Shown: positions 1 through 8,540, numbered from the stretch's first letter. The stretch: DNA of 64,000 bases from JAEMQF01 sp963850525 (GCA_963850525.1 CAWKLQ010000011.1:294246-358245); one strand, 5' to 3'. The notes: a model not told the origin generated them from the sequence alone. Made by a program: numbers and translations.

Positions 1-2
1 AG

Positions 3-218
3 GCGGACGAGGCGATTCGCGTCCCGCTGATCGAGAGCTGGCGCGCGCGCTTGAGCGACAAGGAGTTTCACGCCGCGGTGTTGGCGAATCTGGCGCGCCA
101 CCCCGAGTGGCAAGTCCTCGTCGTGCCGCCGCCACCGAAGAAGAAGCCTGTGCCCCGGCCCCCGCCTGCACCCCGGGCGGCAGAGCCCGTGCCGGCGGCG
201 GCATCCGCAGCGTCATAG
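3..218 (+). CDS. 3' end of an unidentified protein, cut by the window edge
   Basis: The frame is open from base 3 to a TAG at 216-218, giving the last 71 residues of a protein that starts outside the window. The first half is mixed and charged, as in an ordinary soluble domain. The second half is a low-complexity tail of proline, lysine and alanine. It ends 30 bases before the next start, on the same strand, so the two may be cotranscribed. I do not recognise a family and assign no function. Codon use matches the rest of the window, which supports real coding. Confidence 0.55.
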   Translation, partial: ADEAIRVPLIESWRARLSDKEFHAAVLANLARHPEWQVLVVPPPPKKKPVPRPPPAPRAAEPVPAAASAAS

Positions 219-248
219 TTGTTGCTGAAGCATTTTCCGGAGAGACCC

Positions 249-1118
249 ATGCGCCTGCTTTTGAAGTTCAACCTGATCTTTGCCCTCGTCTTCGCCCTGG
301 GGCTGATCGGCTGCGGCTGGCTCTCGCGCGACCTGCTGCAACGCAACGCCAAGGAAGAAATCCTCGAGCACGCGCGCCTGCTGATGGAAAAGGCGATCGC
401 GGTGCGCAACTACACGACGGCGCAAATCCAGCCCTTGCTCGCGACGCAGATGAAATACAGCTTCCTGCCGCAATCGGTGCCGGCCTACGCGGCCACCGAG
501 GTGCTGCACGAACTGGCGCGCAAATACCCGGAGTACGGCTACAAGGAAGCGACGCTGAACCCGACGAACCCGCGCGACAAGGCGGTGGCGTGGGAAGAAG
601 ACATCGTGAACCGCTTTCGCAACGTCGATTCGCAGAAAGAGTTGTCCGGCGAGCGCGATTCGCCGACCGGACGCATGCTGTTCATTGCCCGGCCGCTGAA
701 GATCACGAACCCAGCGTGCCTGGTGTGCCACAGCACCGTAGACGCCGCACCCAAACCCATGCTCGATCGCTACGGCCCGGCGAACGGCTTCGGCTGGAAC
801 CTCAATGAAGTGATAGGCGCGCAAGTCGTGTCGGTGCCGATGACGGTGCCGCTCGCGCGCGCCGAAGCGACGTGGCGCGTCTTTATGCTGTCGCTCGGCG
901 GCGTGTTCGTCGCGATTGCGGTCGTGCTCAACTTGATGCTGTGGGCGCTCGTGATTCGGCCAGTGACGAAGCTCTCGGCACTCGCCGACAAGGTGAGTCT
1001 GGGCGAGATGGACGCGCCCGAGTTCAAGGCGGCGAGCCGCGACGAGATCGGCGTTCTCGCCGCGTCGTTTGCGCGCATGCGGCGCAGCCTCGAGCAGGCG
1101 ATGAAGATGCTTTCCTGA
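249..1118 (+). CDS. Membrane protein with heme c-binding DUF3365 domain and HAMP domain
   Basis: The product has 289 residues. A first membrane helix lies at about residues 4-22. An extracytoplasmic domain of the Tll0287/DUF3365 type follows, with one heme c attachment site CLVCH at 157-161. A second helix lies at about 210-234, and a HAMP domain (IRPVTKLSALADKVSLGE, then DEIGVLAASFARM) runs to the end. Such proteins are thought to sense redox state or a small ligand and normally pass the signal to a kinase, cyclase or chemotaxis domain. Here nothing follows the HAMP domain. The frame is open back to TTG 219, but ATG 249 with GGAGAG just upstream starts right at the helix and is preferred. 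The link to a signalling partner is inference. Confidence 0.82.
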   Translation: MRLLLKFNLIFALVFALGLIGCGWLSRDLLQRNAKEEILEHARLLMEKAIAVRNYTTAQIQPLLATQMKYSFLPQSVPAYAATEVLHELARKYPEYGYKEATLNPTNPRDKAVAWEEDIVNRFRNVDSQKELSGERDSPTGRMLFIARPLKITNPACLVCHSTVDAAPKPMLDRYGPANGFGWNLNEVIGAQVVSVPMTVPLARAEATWRVFMLSLGGVFVAIAVVLNLMLWALVIRPVTKLSALADKVSLGEMDAPEFKAASRDEIGVLAASFARMRRSLEQAMKMLS

Positions 1119-1173
1119 AGGCGCCCGGATAATGCGGGGCTTGCGTTCACGCGCCCCCCGCACACTGGCCTTC

Positions 1174-2781
1174 ATGACCTTCAACTGGACCAACCCCTAC
1201 CCGACGATCCGCAGCCCGGTGATGGCGCGCAACGTCGTCTCCACATCGCACCCACTCGCCTCGAGCGCGGGCCTGCGCATGCTGCTCAAGGGCGGCAACG
1301 CGGTCGACGCGGCGATTGCGGCTGCGGCAACGCTCACCGTCGTCGAGCCGATCTCGAACGGCCTGGGCAGCGACCTCTTCGCCATCCTCTGGGACGGCAA
1401 GGCGCTGCAGGGCCTGAACGCGTCGGGCGTCGCGCCGGCGGCGTGGAGCCCGGACTACTTCAAGCGCAAGCACAACGGCGCGATCCCGATGCGCGGCTGG
1501 GACAGCGTCACCGTGCCCGGCGCGGTGGCGGGCTGGATGGCGCTCTCCAAACGCTGCGGCAAGTTGCCGTTTGCCGATCTGTTCGAGCCCGCGATCGAAG
1601 CCGCCGAGCGCGGCCACGGCGTGGGCCGGATCGTCTCGCACAAGTGGGGCCTGCAAGTGCCGCTGCTGCAGGCGCAACCCGGTTACGCGCAGGCCTTCAT
1701 GCCAAACGGCCGCGCGCCCGCGCCGGGCGAGCGCTTCGTGTTCGCTGCGGCCGGCGCGACGCTGCGCAAAATTGCGGCGACGCGCGGCGAGGCGTTTTAC
1801 CGTGGCGATGTTGCGCAGGCGCTCGCTGCACATTCGAGCGCAAACGGCGGCAGCATGACGGCGCAGGACCTCGCGGGCTACCAGCCCGACTGGGTGGGAA
1901 CGATCGCGCAGGACTACGCCGGCCACAGCGTTCACGAGATCCCGCCCAACGGCCAAGGCATCGCGGCGCTGATGGCGCTCGGCCTGCTGCAGCACTTCGA
2001 CATTGCGAGCCTGCCCGTGGACGGAATCGAGTCGCAGCACTTGCAGATCGAGGCGATGAAACTCGCGTTTGCCGACACCTACCGCTGGGTGGCCGACGCA
2101 TCCGCGATGCGTGAGGTCACGCGCGAGCACTTGCTGGACTCTGGCTACCTCGCGCAGCGCGCCAAGCTGATCGACCGCAAGCGCGCGAGCGACTTCAAAC
2201 ACGGCACGCCGCCCCAGGGCGGAACGATTTACCTGAGCACCGCCGACAGCAGCGGCATGATGGTGAGCCTGATCCAGAGCAACTACATGGGTTTTGGCAG
2301 CGGTGTCGTCGTTCCCGAAGTCGGCGTGAGTCTGCAAAACCGCGGCTACGGGTTCACGCTCGACGCCGCACACCCGAACGTCGTGGCCGGCGGCAAGCGG
2401 CCATTCCACACCATCATTCCGGGCTTCCTGATGAAGGGCGGCCAACCGCAAATGAGTTTCGGCGTGATGGGCGGCAACATGCAGCCGCAGGGCCATTTGC
2501 AGACGCTCGTGCGAATGCTCGTTCACGGCCAGCAGCCGCAAGCCGCGTGCGACGCGCCGCGCTGGAAAGTCGCGACGGGTCTGTCGGTCGACTGCGAATC
2601 GACGCTGGCACCGAGCCTCGTGCAAGGCTTGCGCGACCGCGGTCACCGCATCGAAGCGGTGCACGACGCGTACATGGATTTCGGCTCGGGCCAGTTCATC
2701 TGGAAGCTGAGCGACAACCTTGAAGACGGTTATGTCGCAGCCAGCGATTCGCGGCGCGATGGGCAAGCGGTAGGTTATTGA
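1174..2781 (+). CDS. Gamma-glutamyltransferase family protein (Ntn hydrolase)
   Basis: The protein has 535 residues, near the usual size of bacterial gamma-glutamyltranspeptidases, but no signal peptide is visible, so it may act in the cytoplasm. The N-terminal part carries the family signature (GGNAVDAAIAAAATLTVVEP, then GLGSDLFAI). The autoprocessing nucleophile threonine is expected at Thr351 in GGTIYLSTADSSGMMVS. Near the C-terminus there is FHTIIPGFLMKGGQPQMSFG followed by GVMGGNMQPQGH, as in the CapD/GGT family. An upstream in-frame ATG at 1132 has a better-spaced GAAGG. I chose ATG 1174 because relatives start at FNWTNPYPT. The substrate could be glutathione or another gamma-glutamyl or acyl peptide and cannot be told from sequence. 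The GNAT gene follows after 4 bases. Confidence 0.85.
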   Translation: MTFNWTNPYPTIRSPVMARNVVSTSHPLASSAGLRMLLKGGNAVDAAIAAAATLTVVEPISNGLGSDLFAILWDGKALQGLNASGVAPAAWSPDYFKRKHNGAIPMRGWDSVTVPGAVAGWMALSKRCGKLPFADLFEPAIEAAERGHGVGRIVSHKWGLQVPLLQAQPGYAQAFMPNGRAPAPGERFVFAAAGATLRKIAATRGEAFYRGDVAQALAAHSSANGGSMTAQDLAGYQPDWVGTIAQDYAGHSVHEIPPNGQGIAALMALGLLQHFDIASLPVDGIESQHLQIEAMKLAFADTYRWVADASAMREVTREHLLDSGYLAQRAKLIDRKRASDFKHGTPPQGGTIYLSTADSSGMMVSLIQSNYMGFGSGVVVPEVGVSLQNRGYGFTLDAAHPNVVAGGKRPFHTIIPGFLMKGGQPQMSFGVMGGNMQPQGHLQTLVRMLVHGQQPQAACDAPRWKVATGLSVDCESTLAPSLVQGLRDRGHRIEAVHDAYMDFGSGQFIWKLSDNLEDGYVAASDSRRDGQAVGY

Positions 2782-2785
2782 CACC

Positions 2786-3223
2786 GTGATCAAGATCGAG
2801 CCTCTCAAGCCGATCGACCGCGCGCGCTGGGACGTGCTCGCGCGCGGCTACAAGACGTTCTACGAAACGACGCTCAGCGACGCCGAGTACGACCACACGT
2901 GGGCACGCCTGATGCAAGGCGACACGATCTACGGCCTGGGCGCGCACCTGGACGGGCGACTCGTCGGCATCACGCACTACATGTTTCACCCCAGCGCGTG
3001 GTCGGCCGACGCCTGCTACCTGCAGGACTTGTTCACCGATTCCGAGATTCGCGGACGAGGTGTCGCGCGCGCCCTGATTGACGGCGTTGCCGACGCCGCC
3101 AAGGCGCGCGCTGCACCGCGCCTGTACTGGCTCACGCACCACGGCAACACCACGGCGCGCGCCTTGTACGACAGGGTCGCGGCGCATCGCGGCTTCATTC
3201 GCTACGACTATCCGATGGGCTGA
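2786..3223 (+). CDS. GNAT family N-acetyltransferase
   Basis: The protein has 145 residues with a GNAT fold. The acetyl-CoA loop is visible as DSEIRGRGVARALIDGV at about residues 84-100, preceded by the beta-4 strand YLQDLFT. The C-terminal part contains NTTARALYDRVAAHRGFIRY, the usual alpha-4/beta-7 pattern where a tyrosine acts as general acid. The start is GTG 2786, only 4 bases behind the transferase stop, so translation is probably coupled. The acceptor substrate is unknown. Confidence 0.85.
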   Translation: MIKIEPLKPIDRARWDVLARGYKTFYETTLSDAEYDHTWARLMQGDTIYGLGAHLDGRLVGITHYMFHPSAWSADACYLQDLFTDSEIRGRGVARALIDGVADAAKARAAPRLYWLTHHGNTTARALYDRVAAHRGFIRYDYPMG

Positions 3224-3232
3224 TTCGCGGCG

Positions 3233-4030
3233 ATGGGACGCACCCGAGAACTGCGCTCGCTTTACGCCGCGGACGGTGGCGTGCACGCGGTGTTTTCGGG
3301 CAAGGCCGCCGACTACGTGGCTTCGCGGCCCGACTATCCGTCAGCCCTGTTCGACACCTTGCAGGCGCATTGCGGCTTGTCGTCAGGGGCGTTGATCGCC
3401 GATGTCGGCGCGGGCACCGGCCTGCTCAGCCAGGGTCTGCTGCGGTGCGGCTGGCGTGTCGTCGGCGTCGAACCGAATGCGCCGATGCGCGCCGCGGCCG
3501 AGCACTTCTTCGCCGGCCACGCAGGGTATCGAAGCGTCGATGGCAGCGCCGAAGCGATGCCGCTGGAAGATTCGAGCGTCACCCTCGTGGCCGCCGCGCA
3601 GGCGTTTCATTGGTTCGACGTGGGCGCCGCACGCAGCGAATGCCTGCGCGTGCTGAAACCCCACGGCCAGGTGGCGCTGGTCTGGAACGACCGGCGGCGC
3701 GGCGACGCCTTGCACGACGCACTCGACGAGATCTTCGGCGAATTCGGTGGCGCCAAGCGCGCTGCCATGGTCGCCCAGGACGACCGCGCCGACGTGCCGC
3801 GCTTTTTCGGCGCTACCGTGCCGCAGCAGTGGACATGGCCGCACGAACATCGGCTTGATGCGACCGGACTGATGAGCCTGGCGTTCTCGCGTTCCTACAT
3901 GCCTGCGCGCGAAAGCGACGCCGGGCGCGCTGCAGCGTCGCGCCTGAATCGGCTGTTTGACGCGTTGGCCGTCGGCGGTTGCGTCGCCGTGCGCTACACG
4001 ACACTCGCGATCGTCGGCCGGCCCGGCTGA
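3233..4030 (+). CDS. Class I SAM-dependent methyltransferase
   Basis: The protein has 265 residues. Motif I is clear (IADVGAGTGLLSQGLL, about 54-69). The acidic end of beta-2 (GVEPNAPM) and a motif similar to the type 11/25 methyltransferases (GSAEAMPLEDSSVTLVAAAQ, then FHWFD) follow. The order and FHWFD resemble the group of yeast trans-aconitate-methyltransferase-like and UbiE-like small-molecule enzymes. It lies 9 bases after the GNAT gene and probably ends this plus-strand run. It converges on the minus-strand gene that ends at 4050. The substrate is not known. Confidence 0.85.
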   Translation: MGRTRELRSLYAADGGVHAVFSGKAADYVASRPDYPSALFDTLQAHCGLSSGALIADVGAGTGLLSQGLLRCGWRVVGVEPNAPMRAAAEHFFAGHAGYRSVDGSAEAMPLEDSSVTLVAAAQAFHWFDVGAARSECLRVLKPHGQVALVWNDRRRGDALHDALDEIFGEFGGAKRAAMVAQDDRADVPRFFGATVPQQWTWPHEHRLDATGLMSLAFSRSYMPARESDAGRAAASRLNRLFDALAVGGCVAVRYTTLAIVGRPG

Positions 4031-4049
4031 TGCGGGCTGTGCGCTGCCG

Positions 4050-5147
4050 CTACGCGACCGTATAGCGCTTCAACGCGTCGGCGTTCCAGCGCAGGCCGAC
4101 ACCCGGCGTGTCGCCAACGACAGCGTGGCCGTCGACGATGGCGAGCGGCGTTTCCAGAATCACGTCGGCCCAATCGGCGTACTCGAGCCAGTGGCGCGTC
4201 GGGCTCGCGAGCAACAGGTGCGCGCTGACTTCGGCGTAAAGGTGGCTCGAGATGTCGACGCCCGCGGCGGCACATATCGATTGCGCCTGCACCCAACCGC
4301 TGACGCCGCCGATTCGCGCGAGGTCGGGCATCATGAAGTCGCAAGCGCGGTGCGCAAGCAAACGCAGCACGTCTTTCGGTCCGTCGAGGTTTTCGCCCAT
4401 TTGCAGCGGCATGTCCAGCTCGCGCGCAAGCAGCGCGCAACCGTCCCAATCGTCGTGGCGGATCGGCTCTTCGAGCCAGTACACGCCGTGCTCCTGAAGG
4501 CGCCGGCCGCGTTGCAGCGCCTCTTGCAGCGTCAGGCCCTGGTTGTAGTCGACCATCAGGTGGGTTCCGGTGGGCAACTGCGCTTGCACGGCGCGCAGAA
4601 CGTCGAGGTCTTCTTTCAGGCTGGAGTAACCCAGACGCAACTTCAGCGCAGTGAAGCCGCGCTCCAACAGCTTCGGCACTTGCGCGGCGGTGTCACGCGC
4701 GCCGAGCAAACCCAGGCCGTTGCTGTTGTAGGCGCGCACCTTGCCTGGGCCTGCGCCCAACATCGCGGCGAGGGATATGCCGGCGGCCTTGGCGTTAGCG
4801 TCCCACAGCGCCACGTCCAGGCCGGACAAGGCCATGCGCACGAGGCCGACGTTGCCGATCAGCGCAAGGCGCCTCGCGAGCAGCGCACCGAGCGCCAGCG
4901 GCTCGGTGGCCTGCCCCTTCACCAGGTCGACCGCGTCTTGCAGCAACGCGGAAATCGCCTTCATGCCGCTGCGGCGGTAGCAGAACAGGTAGGCGCTGCC
5001 GCTGACGCTCTCTTCGGTGTGCACGTCGATGAGCAACAGCGGCGCGCTCTGCACCGTGTCGGCGCTCGTGCCGAGCGCCATCTTCAGCGGCACTTCGACG
5101 GGCGTGAGCGTCACGCCGCGGAGGTGCAGCGGCGCGGTTTGCGTCAC
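4050..5147 (-). CDS. Mandelate racemase/muconate lactonizing enzyme family protein (enolase superfamily)
   Basis: The protein has 365 residues: an N-terminal capping domain (about 1-130) and a TIM-barrel domain. The expected acid/base and metal positions can be read at the spacing of mandelate racemase: Lys169 and Arg171 (KLR), Asp200 (VDYNQG), Glu226 (LEEP), Glu252 (MGEN), Asp275 (MPDLAR) and His302 (SHLYAE). The Asp/Glu/Glu triad would bind magnesium. The second lysine of the KxK pair is replaced by arginine, so the reaction may be dehydration or one-sided epimerisation rather than racemisation; that is inference. It starts with GTG 5147, overlapping the stop of the upstream reductase gene by 4 bases, so the two are coupled. 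The substrate is unknown, probably an acid sugar or hydroxy acid. Confidence 0.85.
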   Translation of the reverse strand: MTQTAPLHLRGVTLTPVEVPLKMALGTSADTVQSAPLLLIDVHTEESVSGSAYLFCYRRSGMKAISALLQDAVDLVKGQATEPLALGALLARRLALIGNVGLVRMALSGLDVALWDANAKAAGISLAAMLGAGPGKVRAYNSNGLGLLGARDTAAQVPKLLERGFTALKLRLGYSSLKEDLDVLRAVQAQLPTGTHLMVDYNQGLTLQEALQRGRRLQEHGVYWLEEPIRHDDWDGCALLARELDMPLQMGENLDGPKDVLRLLAHRACDFMMPDLARIGGVSGWVQAQSICAAAGVDISSHLYAEVSAHLLLASPTRHWLEYADWADVILETPLAIVDGHAVVGDTPGVGLRWNADALKRYTVA

Positions 5148-6076
5148 TTCGCCGTTCCGCTCGAGCCCAACGCATGCAGCGCCAGGATGTCGGCCACGGA
5201 GCGGTGCAGCGGCGTCGGCACGCCGAGCCGCGCGCCGATCTCGGCGACGCCGCCGCTGAGCCAGCGCACCTCCAGGCGATTTCCGGCCTGCAAGTCATGG
5301 TGCATCGACGACGTCATTCCGGGGTCGACGTCGTCGGCGAGCTTCAGGCGCTGCTCGGCGTAATCGGCCGGCAGATTCACTCCCGAGGCACGGCCCACGG
5401 CGACGACTTCACGCATCAGGTCGAGGAAAAACGCTCGGGTTTGCGGATTCGATCGAATCGGCCCGATCGTCGAACGCATCGATGTCGTCGCGCCCGACAG
5501 CGCGGCGAGAAAGACGTACTTCTCCCAAATCGCGCGCCGAATGTCGTCCGGAATCTCCGCGTTGATTCCGCCCTTCACGCACGCGGCGAGCAGCGCTTGT
5601 GCGCGCGTCGAGCGCTTGCCGTCGTATTCGCCGAATTGAAGGCGCTGCATCGGCCCGGTCTGCTTGATCGTTCCCGGCGCCTCGATTCGCGTCGCGACAT
5701 AGGCGACGCCACCCATCAATTGTTCGGGCGCGAACGCCTTGGCGAGCAACTCTTCCTTGTGCACGCCGTTTTGCAGCGAGATCACGGCAGTGCCCGGCCC
5801 GACGATGGGCGCGATTTGGCGCAGCGCGTCTTCGGTGTCCCAAAGCTTCACCGACAGCAGCACGAAGTCGGCCAGGCCTGCGTCTGCTGCGGACTCGACG
5901 ACGCGAATGTTCGGCGCTTGCACCAGGCCTTGCGGCGTGTCCAGCGTCAAGCCCTTAGCGCGCATCGCCGCGAGGTGCGCACCGCGCGCAACAAAGGTCA
6001 CGTCGGCGCCGCCCAGGCTCAAGCGTGCGCCGAAATAACCGCCCACGCCGCCGGAGCCCATCATCACGATCTTCAT
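5144..6076 (-). CDS. 2-dehydropantoate 2-reductase family protein (ketopantoate reductase-like)
   Basis: The protein has 310 residues with an N-terminal Rossmann fold marked by GSGGVGGYFGARL at residues 7-19, for NADPH. Family features follow: the SLQNGVHKEELL segment with the conserved asparagine, WEKYVFLAALSG carrying the catalytic lysine, and SSMHHDLQAGNRLEVRWLSG with the substrate-binding glutamate near residue 250. True PanE makes pantoate for coenzyme A, but genomes in this group carry several paralogs. Coupling to an enolase-superfamily enzyme suggests a catabolic 2-keto acid reductase instead, so no panE symbol is given. The ATG start at 6076 stands 50 bases from the next gene, the ligase, which is upstream on the same strand. 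Confidence 0.85.
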   Translation of the reverse strand: MKIVMMGSGGVGGYFGARLSLGGADVTFVARGAHLAAMRAKGLTLDTPQGLVQAPNIRVVESAADAGLADFVLLSVKLWDTEDALRQIAPIVGPGTAVISLQNGVHKEELLAKAFAPEQLMGGVAYVATRIEAPGTIKQTGPMQRLQFGEYDGKRSTRAQALLAACVKGGINAEIPDDIRRAIWEKYVFLAALSGATTSMRSTIGPIRSNPQTRAFFLDLMREVVAVGRASGVNLPADYAEQRLKLADDVDPGMTSSMHHDLQAGNRLEVRWLSGGVAEIGARLGVPTPLHRSVADILALHALGSSGTAK

Positions 6077-6126
6077 GTTCTGTTCCTCACGCTGGAATTG
6101 TGGAACCGCAGTCTACGGGCGCCGGC

Positions 6127-7707
6127 TCAATCGACCTCGGCGAGCCGCTCGCGCAGTTCACGCTTGAGCACTTTGCCGATGGCGCTGCGCGGCAACTCGG
6201 CGATCAGCTCAACGCTGTGCAAACGCTGCAGTTTCGCCAGGCGCGAATTGGCCCATTGCAACAACTCGCCCGCTGCGGGTGCCGCTCCTGCCGTGTCGCC
6301 TGCCGCAGCGGCACGCAGCACGACGAAGGCCACCGGCGTTTCGCCCCAACGCCTCGACGCCGCCCCGACGACAGCAGCGTCCGCCACCGCCGGGTGTTGG
6401 CGCAGCACCGTCTCGATATCGCTCGGGTAGACGTTGAAGCCACCGCTGATGATCATGTCTTTGCGGCGATCGAACAGGGTCAGAAATCCGTCGGCATCGA
6501 AGCGCCCGACGTCACCGGTACGGATGAAGCGTTTGCCCGTGGCGTCGAACCACTCGGCGTCGCGGGTCTTGTCGGGTTGGTTGAGGTAACCCGTCATCAT
6601 GCTCGGCGAATGGCCGACGACCTCGCCGTCGCCACCCAAGGGGACTTCGCGCCCGGCTTCGTCGATCAGGCGAATGTCGTGGCCTTCGGCGGGCCGGCCG
6701 ACCGTGTGCAACTTGTCGGGAAACGCGTGCGCTTCGAGGATGCACGTGCCGCCGCCTTCCGTCATTCCGTAGAACTCGATGAGCTGGCCCGGCCAGCGTT
6801 TCAGCACGTCGGCTTTGAGCGCGGCTGAAAACGGCGCGCTGGTCGCAAACTTGACCCGAAACGCCGACAGGTCGTGGCGGTCGAAGTCGGGGTGCGCGAG
6901 CAGGCGCTGGTATTGCACGGGAACCAGCATGGTGTGCGTGATCCGGTGCTGCTGCGCCAGCGTCAGGTAGCCCGCGGCGTCGAACTTGGGGCTAAGGACC
7001 ACGGTGCCGCCGAACGCCAATGTGGGCACGAAGACGACAAGCGTCGTGTTCGAGTAGAGCGGCGTCGACAACAGCGTCACGACGCGCGTCGAATACTCGT
7101 AGCGCGCACCGCGCCGCACGTGTGCCCAGCGCATCGCGTGCGACTGCACGATGCCTTTGGGGGCACCCGTCGTGCCTGACGAATAGATGATGTTGAACGC
7201 CGCTTCAGGTGCGATCTCGACGGCGTCGGCGGCTTCGCCCGGCGCGGCGAGCCAGTTCTGCAAGGCGATTCCCGCAGTGCTGCCGTCGAGCGAAATCCGC
7301 GGCGGATTGACGCCTGGTGCGGCGGCGCCGACGCCTGCGTCTTGATCAAGCACAGCCGCAGCGGCCACGTCGACGAACAGCACGCTCGCAGCACAGTCTT
7401 GCAGCATCGCGCGCAGCGCGGAGGTGGTCGAACCCGGCGCCAACGGCGCGACCGCTGCGCCCGCACGCAGCGCACCGAGGAACGTGGCGGCGTACTCGAT
7501 CGACGTTGCCGCGCAGATCGCCACCGTGCCGCCCGGCCCCACGCCGTTGCGCTGCAAGGCCGCGGCAATTCGGTCCATCTGCGCGTTCAGACCGGCATAG
7601 TCCAGCTGGCGTTCGCCGTCAATGAGGGCAACGTGCGTCGGGTCTCTCTGGGCGTGCCGCTGCACGAGTCCGGAAAGCGTGGCAAATTCGATGTCGAGAA
7701 GGTTCAT
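6127..7707 (-). CDS. AMP-dependent acyl-CoA synthetase/ligase (ANL superfamily)
   Basis: The protein has 526 residues. It shows the adenylation motifs in order: YSSGTTGAPKG (phosphate loop), EFYGMTEGG, the hinge and ATP-ribose region RTGDVGRFDADGF followed by DRRKDMIISGGFNVYP, and the C-terminal catalytic lysine in SAIGKVLKRELRE. It therefore activates a carboxylic acid as an acyl-adenylate and transfers it to CoA or another thiol. The frame is open to 8076, but that extension is translated palindromic repeat. ATG 7707 (MNLLDIEFATLSG) fits the family start. It may be one transcript with the reductase and enolase-type genes downstream. Acid specificity is unknown. Confidence 0.87.
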   Translation of the reverse strand: MNLLDIEFATLSGLVQRHAQRDPTHVALIDGERQLDYAGLNAQMDRIAAALQRNGVGPGGTVAICAATSIEYAATFLGALRAGAAVAPLAPGSTTSALRAMLQDCAASVLFVDVAAAAVLDQDAGVGAAAPGVNPPRISLDGSTAGIALQNWLAAPGEAADAVEIAPEAAFNIIYSSGTTGAPKGIVQSHAMRWAHVRRGARYEYSTRVVTLLSTPLYSNTTLVVFVPTLAFGGTVVLSPKFDAAGYLTLAQQHRITHTMLVPVQYQRLLAHPDFDRHDLSAFRVKFATSAPFSAALKADVLKRWPGQLIEFYGMTEGGGTCILEAHAFPDKLHTVGRPAEGHDIRLIDEAGREVPLGGDGEVVGHSPSMMTGYLNQPDKTRDAEWFDATGKRFIRTGDVGRFDADGFLTLFDRRKDMIISGGFNVYPSDIETVLRQHPAVADAAVVGAASRRWGETPVAFVVLRAAAAGDTAGAAPAAGELLQWANSRLAKLQRLHSVELIAELPRSAIGKVLKRELRERLAEVD

Positions 7708-7724
7708 TGGTTCAGGATGGTAGG

Positions 7725-7998
7725 CTAGGAGCCTGGGCGGCAGAAGGCGGGGTCCGCGTTGGGCCTGAAAAGGGGCGCAGGCTAGACGCAAATGCTCGCC
7801 GTGCCGGGTGGCACGGCGAGCATTTGCAACGACGCATGCGCCCCTTTTCAGGCCCAACCCGAAGGGCCGGGGAGATTTGCCGGGCCATTCGTCGTTTCCG
7901 GCTCGTTGTGTGGGCCCGCCACACGCCTCGCCGGCGCCTAGACTGGCCCGGCAACTCTCCCCGGCGCGGACCCCGCCTTCTGCCGCCCAGGCTCCTAG
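7725..7998. repeat. 274-base element made of nested inverted repeats, in a 362-base gene-free gap
   Basis: The gap 7708-8069 holds no gene; almost all of it is self-complementary. The outer arms, 7725-7758 and 7965-7998, are a perfect 34-base inverted repeat. Inside lie two side-by-side hairpins. The first pairs 7759-7779 with 7837-7857 (21 bases, perfect) and, inside it, 7788-7805 with 7810-7827 (18 bases, perfect, loop GGGT). The second pairs 7867-7887 with 7944-7964 (20 of 21), then 7898-7902 with 7930-7934 and 7908-7913 with 7919-7924. Folded, this is one stem carrying two arms. It sits between the divergent ligase and molybdenum-enzyme genes. It is most like a non-autonomous mobile repeat (MITE or complex REP type), but I recognise no named family and see no transposase. 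ORFs read through it are artefacts. Confidence 0.9.
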
Positions 7999-8069
7999 GC
8001 AAGGTGTGGCCGGTTCGACTGGCCGCGCCGCGATCGCTACGCTGAATCCGTCAACGAGTGGAGCCCCCA

Positions 8070-8540
8070 ATGGCAAGCTTGAACGTGAATGGTCGACAGC
8101 ATGAAGTCGACGTCGAGGCCGATACGCCCCTCTTGTGGGTGCTGCGCGAGCAGCTCGGCCTCACCGGCACCAAATATGGCTGCGGCATCGCCCAGTGCGG
8201 CGCGTGCACGGTGCACATCGATGGCGAGGCGGTTCGCTCGTGCGTGCGCCCGGTCGCATCGGTTGGAGCCGGCGAGAAAGTCGTGACGATCGAAGGGCTC
8301 TCGCCGAGCGGCTCGCACCCGCTGCAGAAAGCCTGGGTTGCGCTCGACGTCCCGCAGTCCGGATTTTGCCAGTGCGGAATGATCATGGCGGCAGCTTCGC
8401 TGCTCAAGGCCAAACCCCGCCCGAGCGACGCCGACATCGACGCGGCGATGACCAACATCTGCCGCTGCGGCACCTACAACCGGGTGCGTGCGGCGATCAA
8501 GCTCGCCGCCAGCGGCGCAGCCGCGCCGCAACAAATCTGA
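8070..8540 (+). CDS. (2Fe-2S)-binding small subunit of a molybdenum hydroxylase (isoquinoline 1-oxidoreductase alpha type)
   Basis: The protein has 156 residues and eight cluster cysteines in the classical arrangement. Cys38, Cys43, Cys46 and Cys58 hold the plant-ferredoxin-type cluster (KYGCGIAQCGACTVHIDG). Cys100, Cys102, Cys131 and Cys133 hold the second cluster (GFCQCGMIM, ICRCGTYNRVRAAI). It passes electrons from the molybdenum cofactor in the large subunit encoded next. I chose ATG 8070; a GTG at 8058 would add four residues. GTGGAG at 8058-8063 can serve as ribosome binding site. The large-subunit gene follows after 21 bases. Confidence 0.93.
   Translation: MASLNVNGRQHEVDVEADTPLLWVLREQLGLTGTKYGCGIAQCGACTVHIDGEAVRSCVRPVASVGAGEKVVTIEGLSPSGSHPLQKAWVALDVPQSGFCQCGMIMAAASLLKAKPRPSDADIDAAMTNICRCGTYNRVRAAIKLAASGAAAPQQI

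Noticed and set aside
1147..2808. A 553-codon minus-strand frame antisense to the gamma-glutamyltransferase gene
   Set aside because: Shadow frame with biased composition and no recognisable domain.
7707..8104. Several open frames running through the nested palindrome, including an N-terminal extension of the ligase
   Set aside because: Open frames on both strands are explained by the inverted-repeat composition. The ligase aligns with its family only from ATG 7707.
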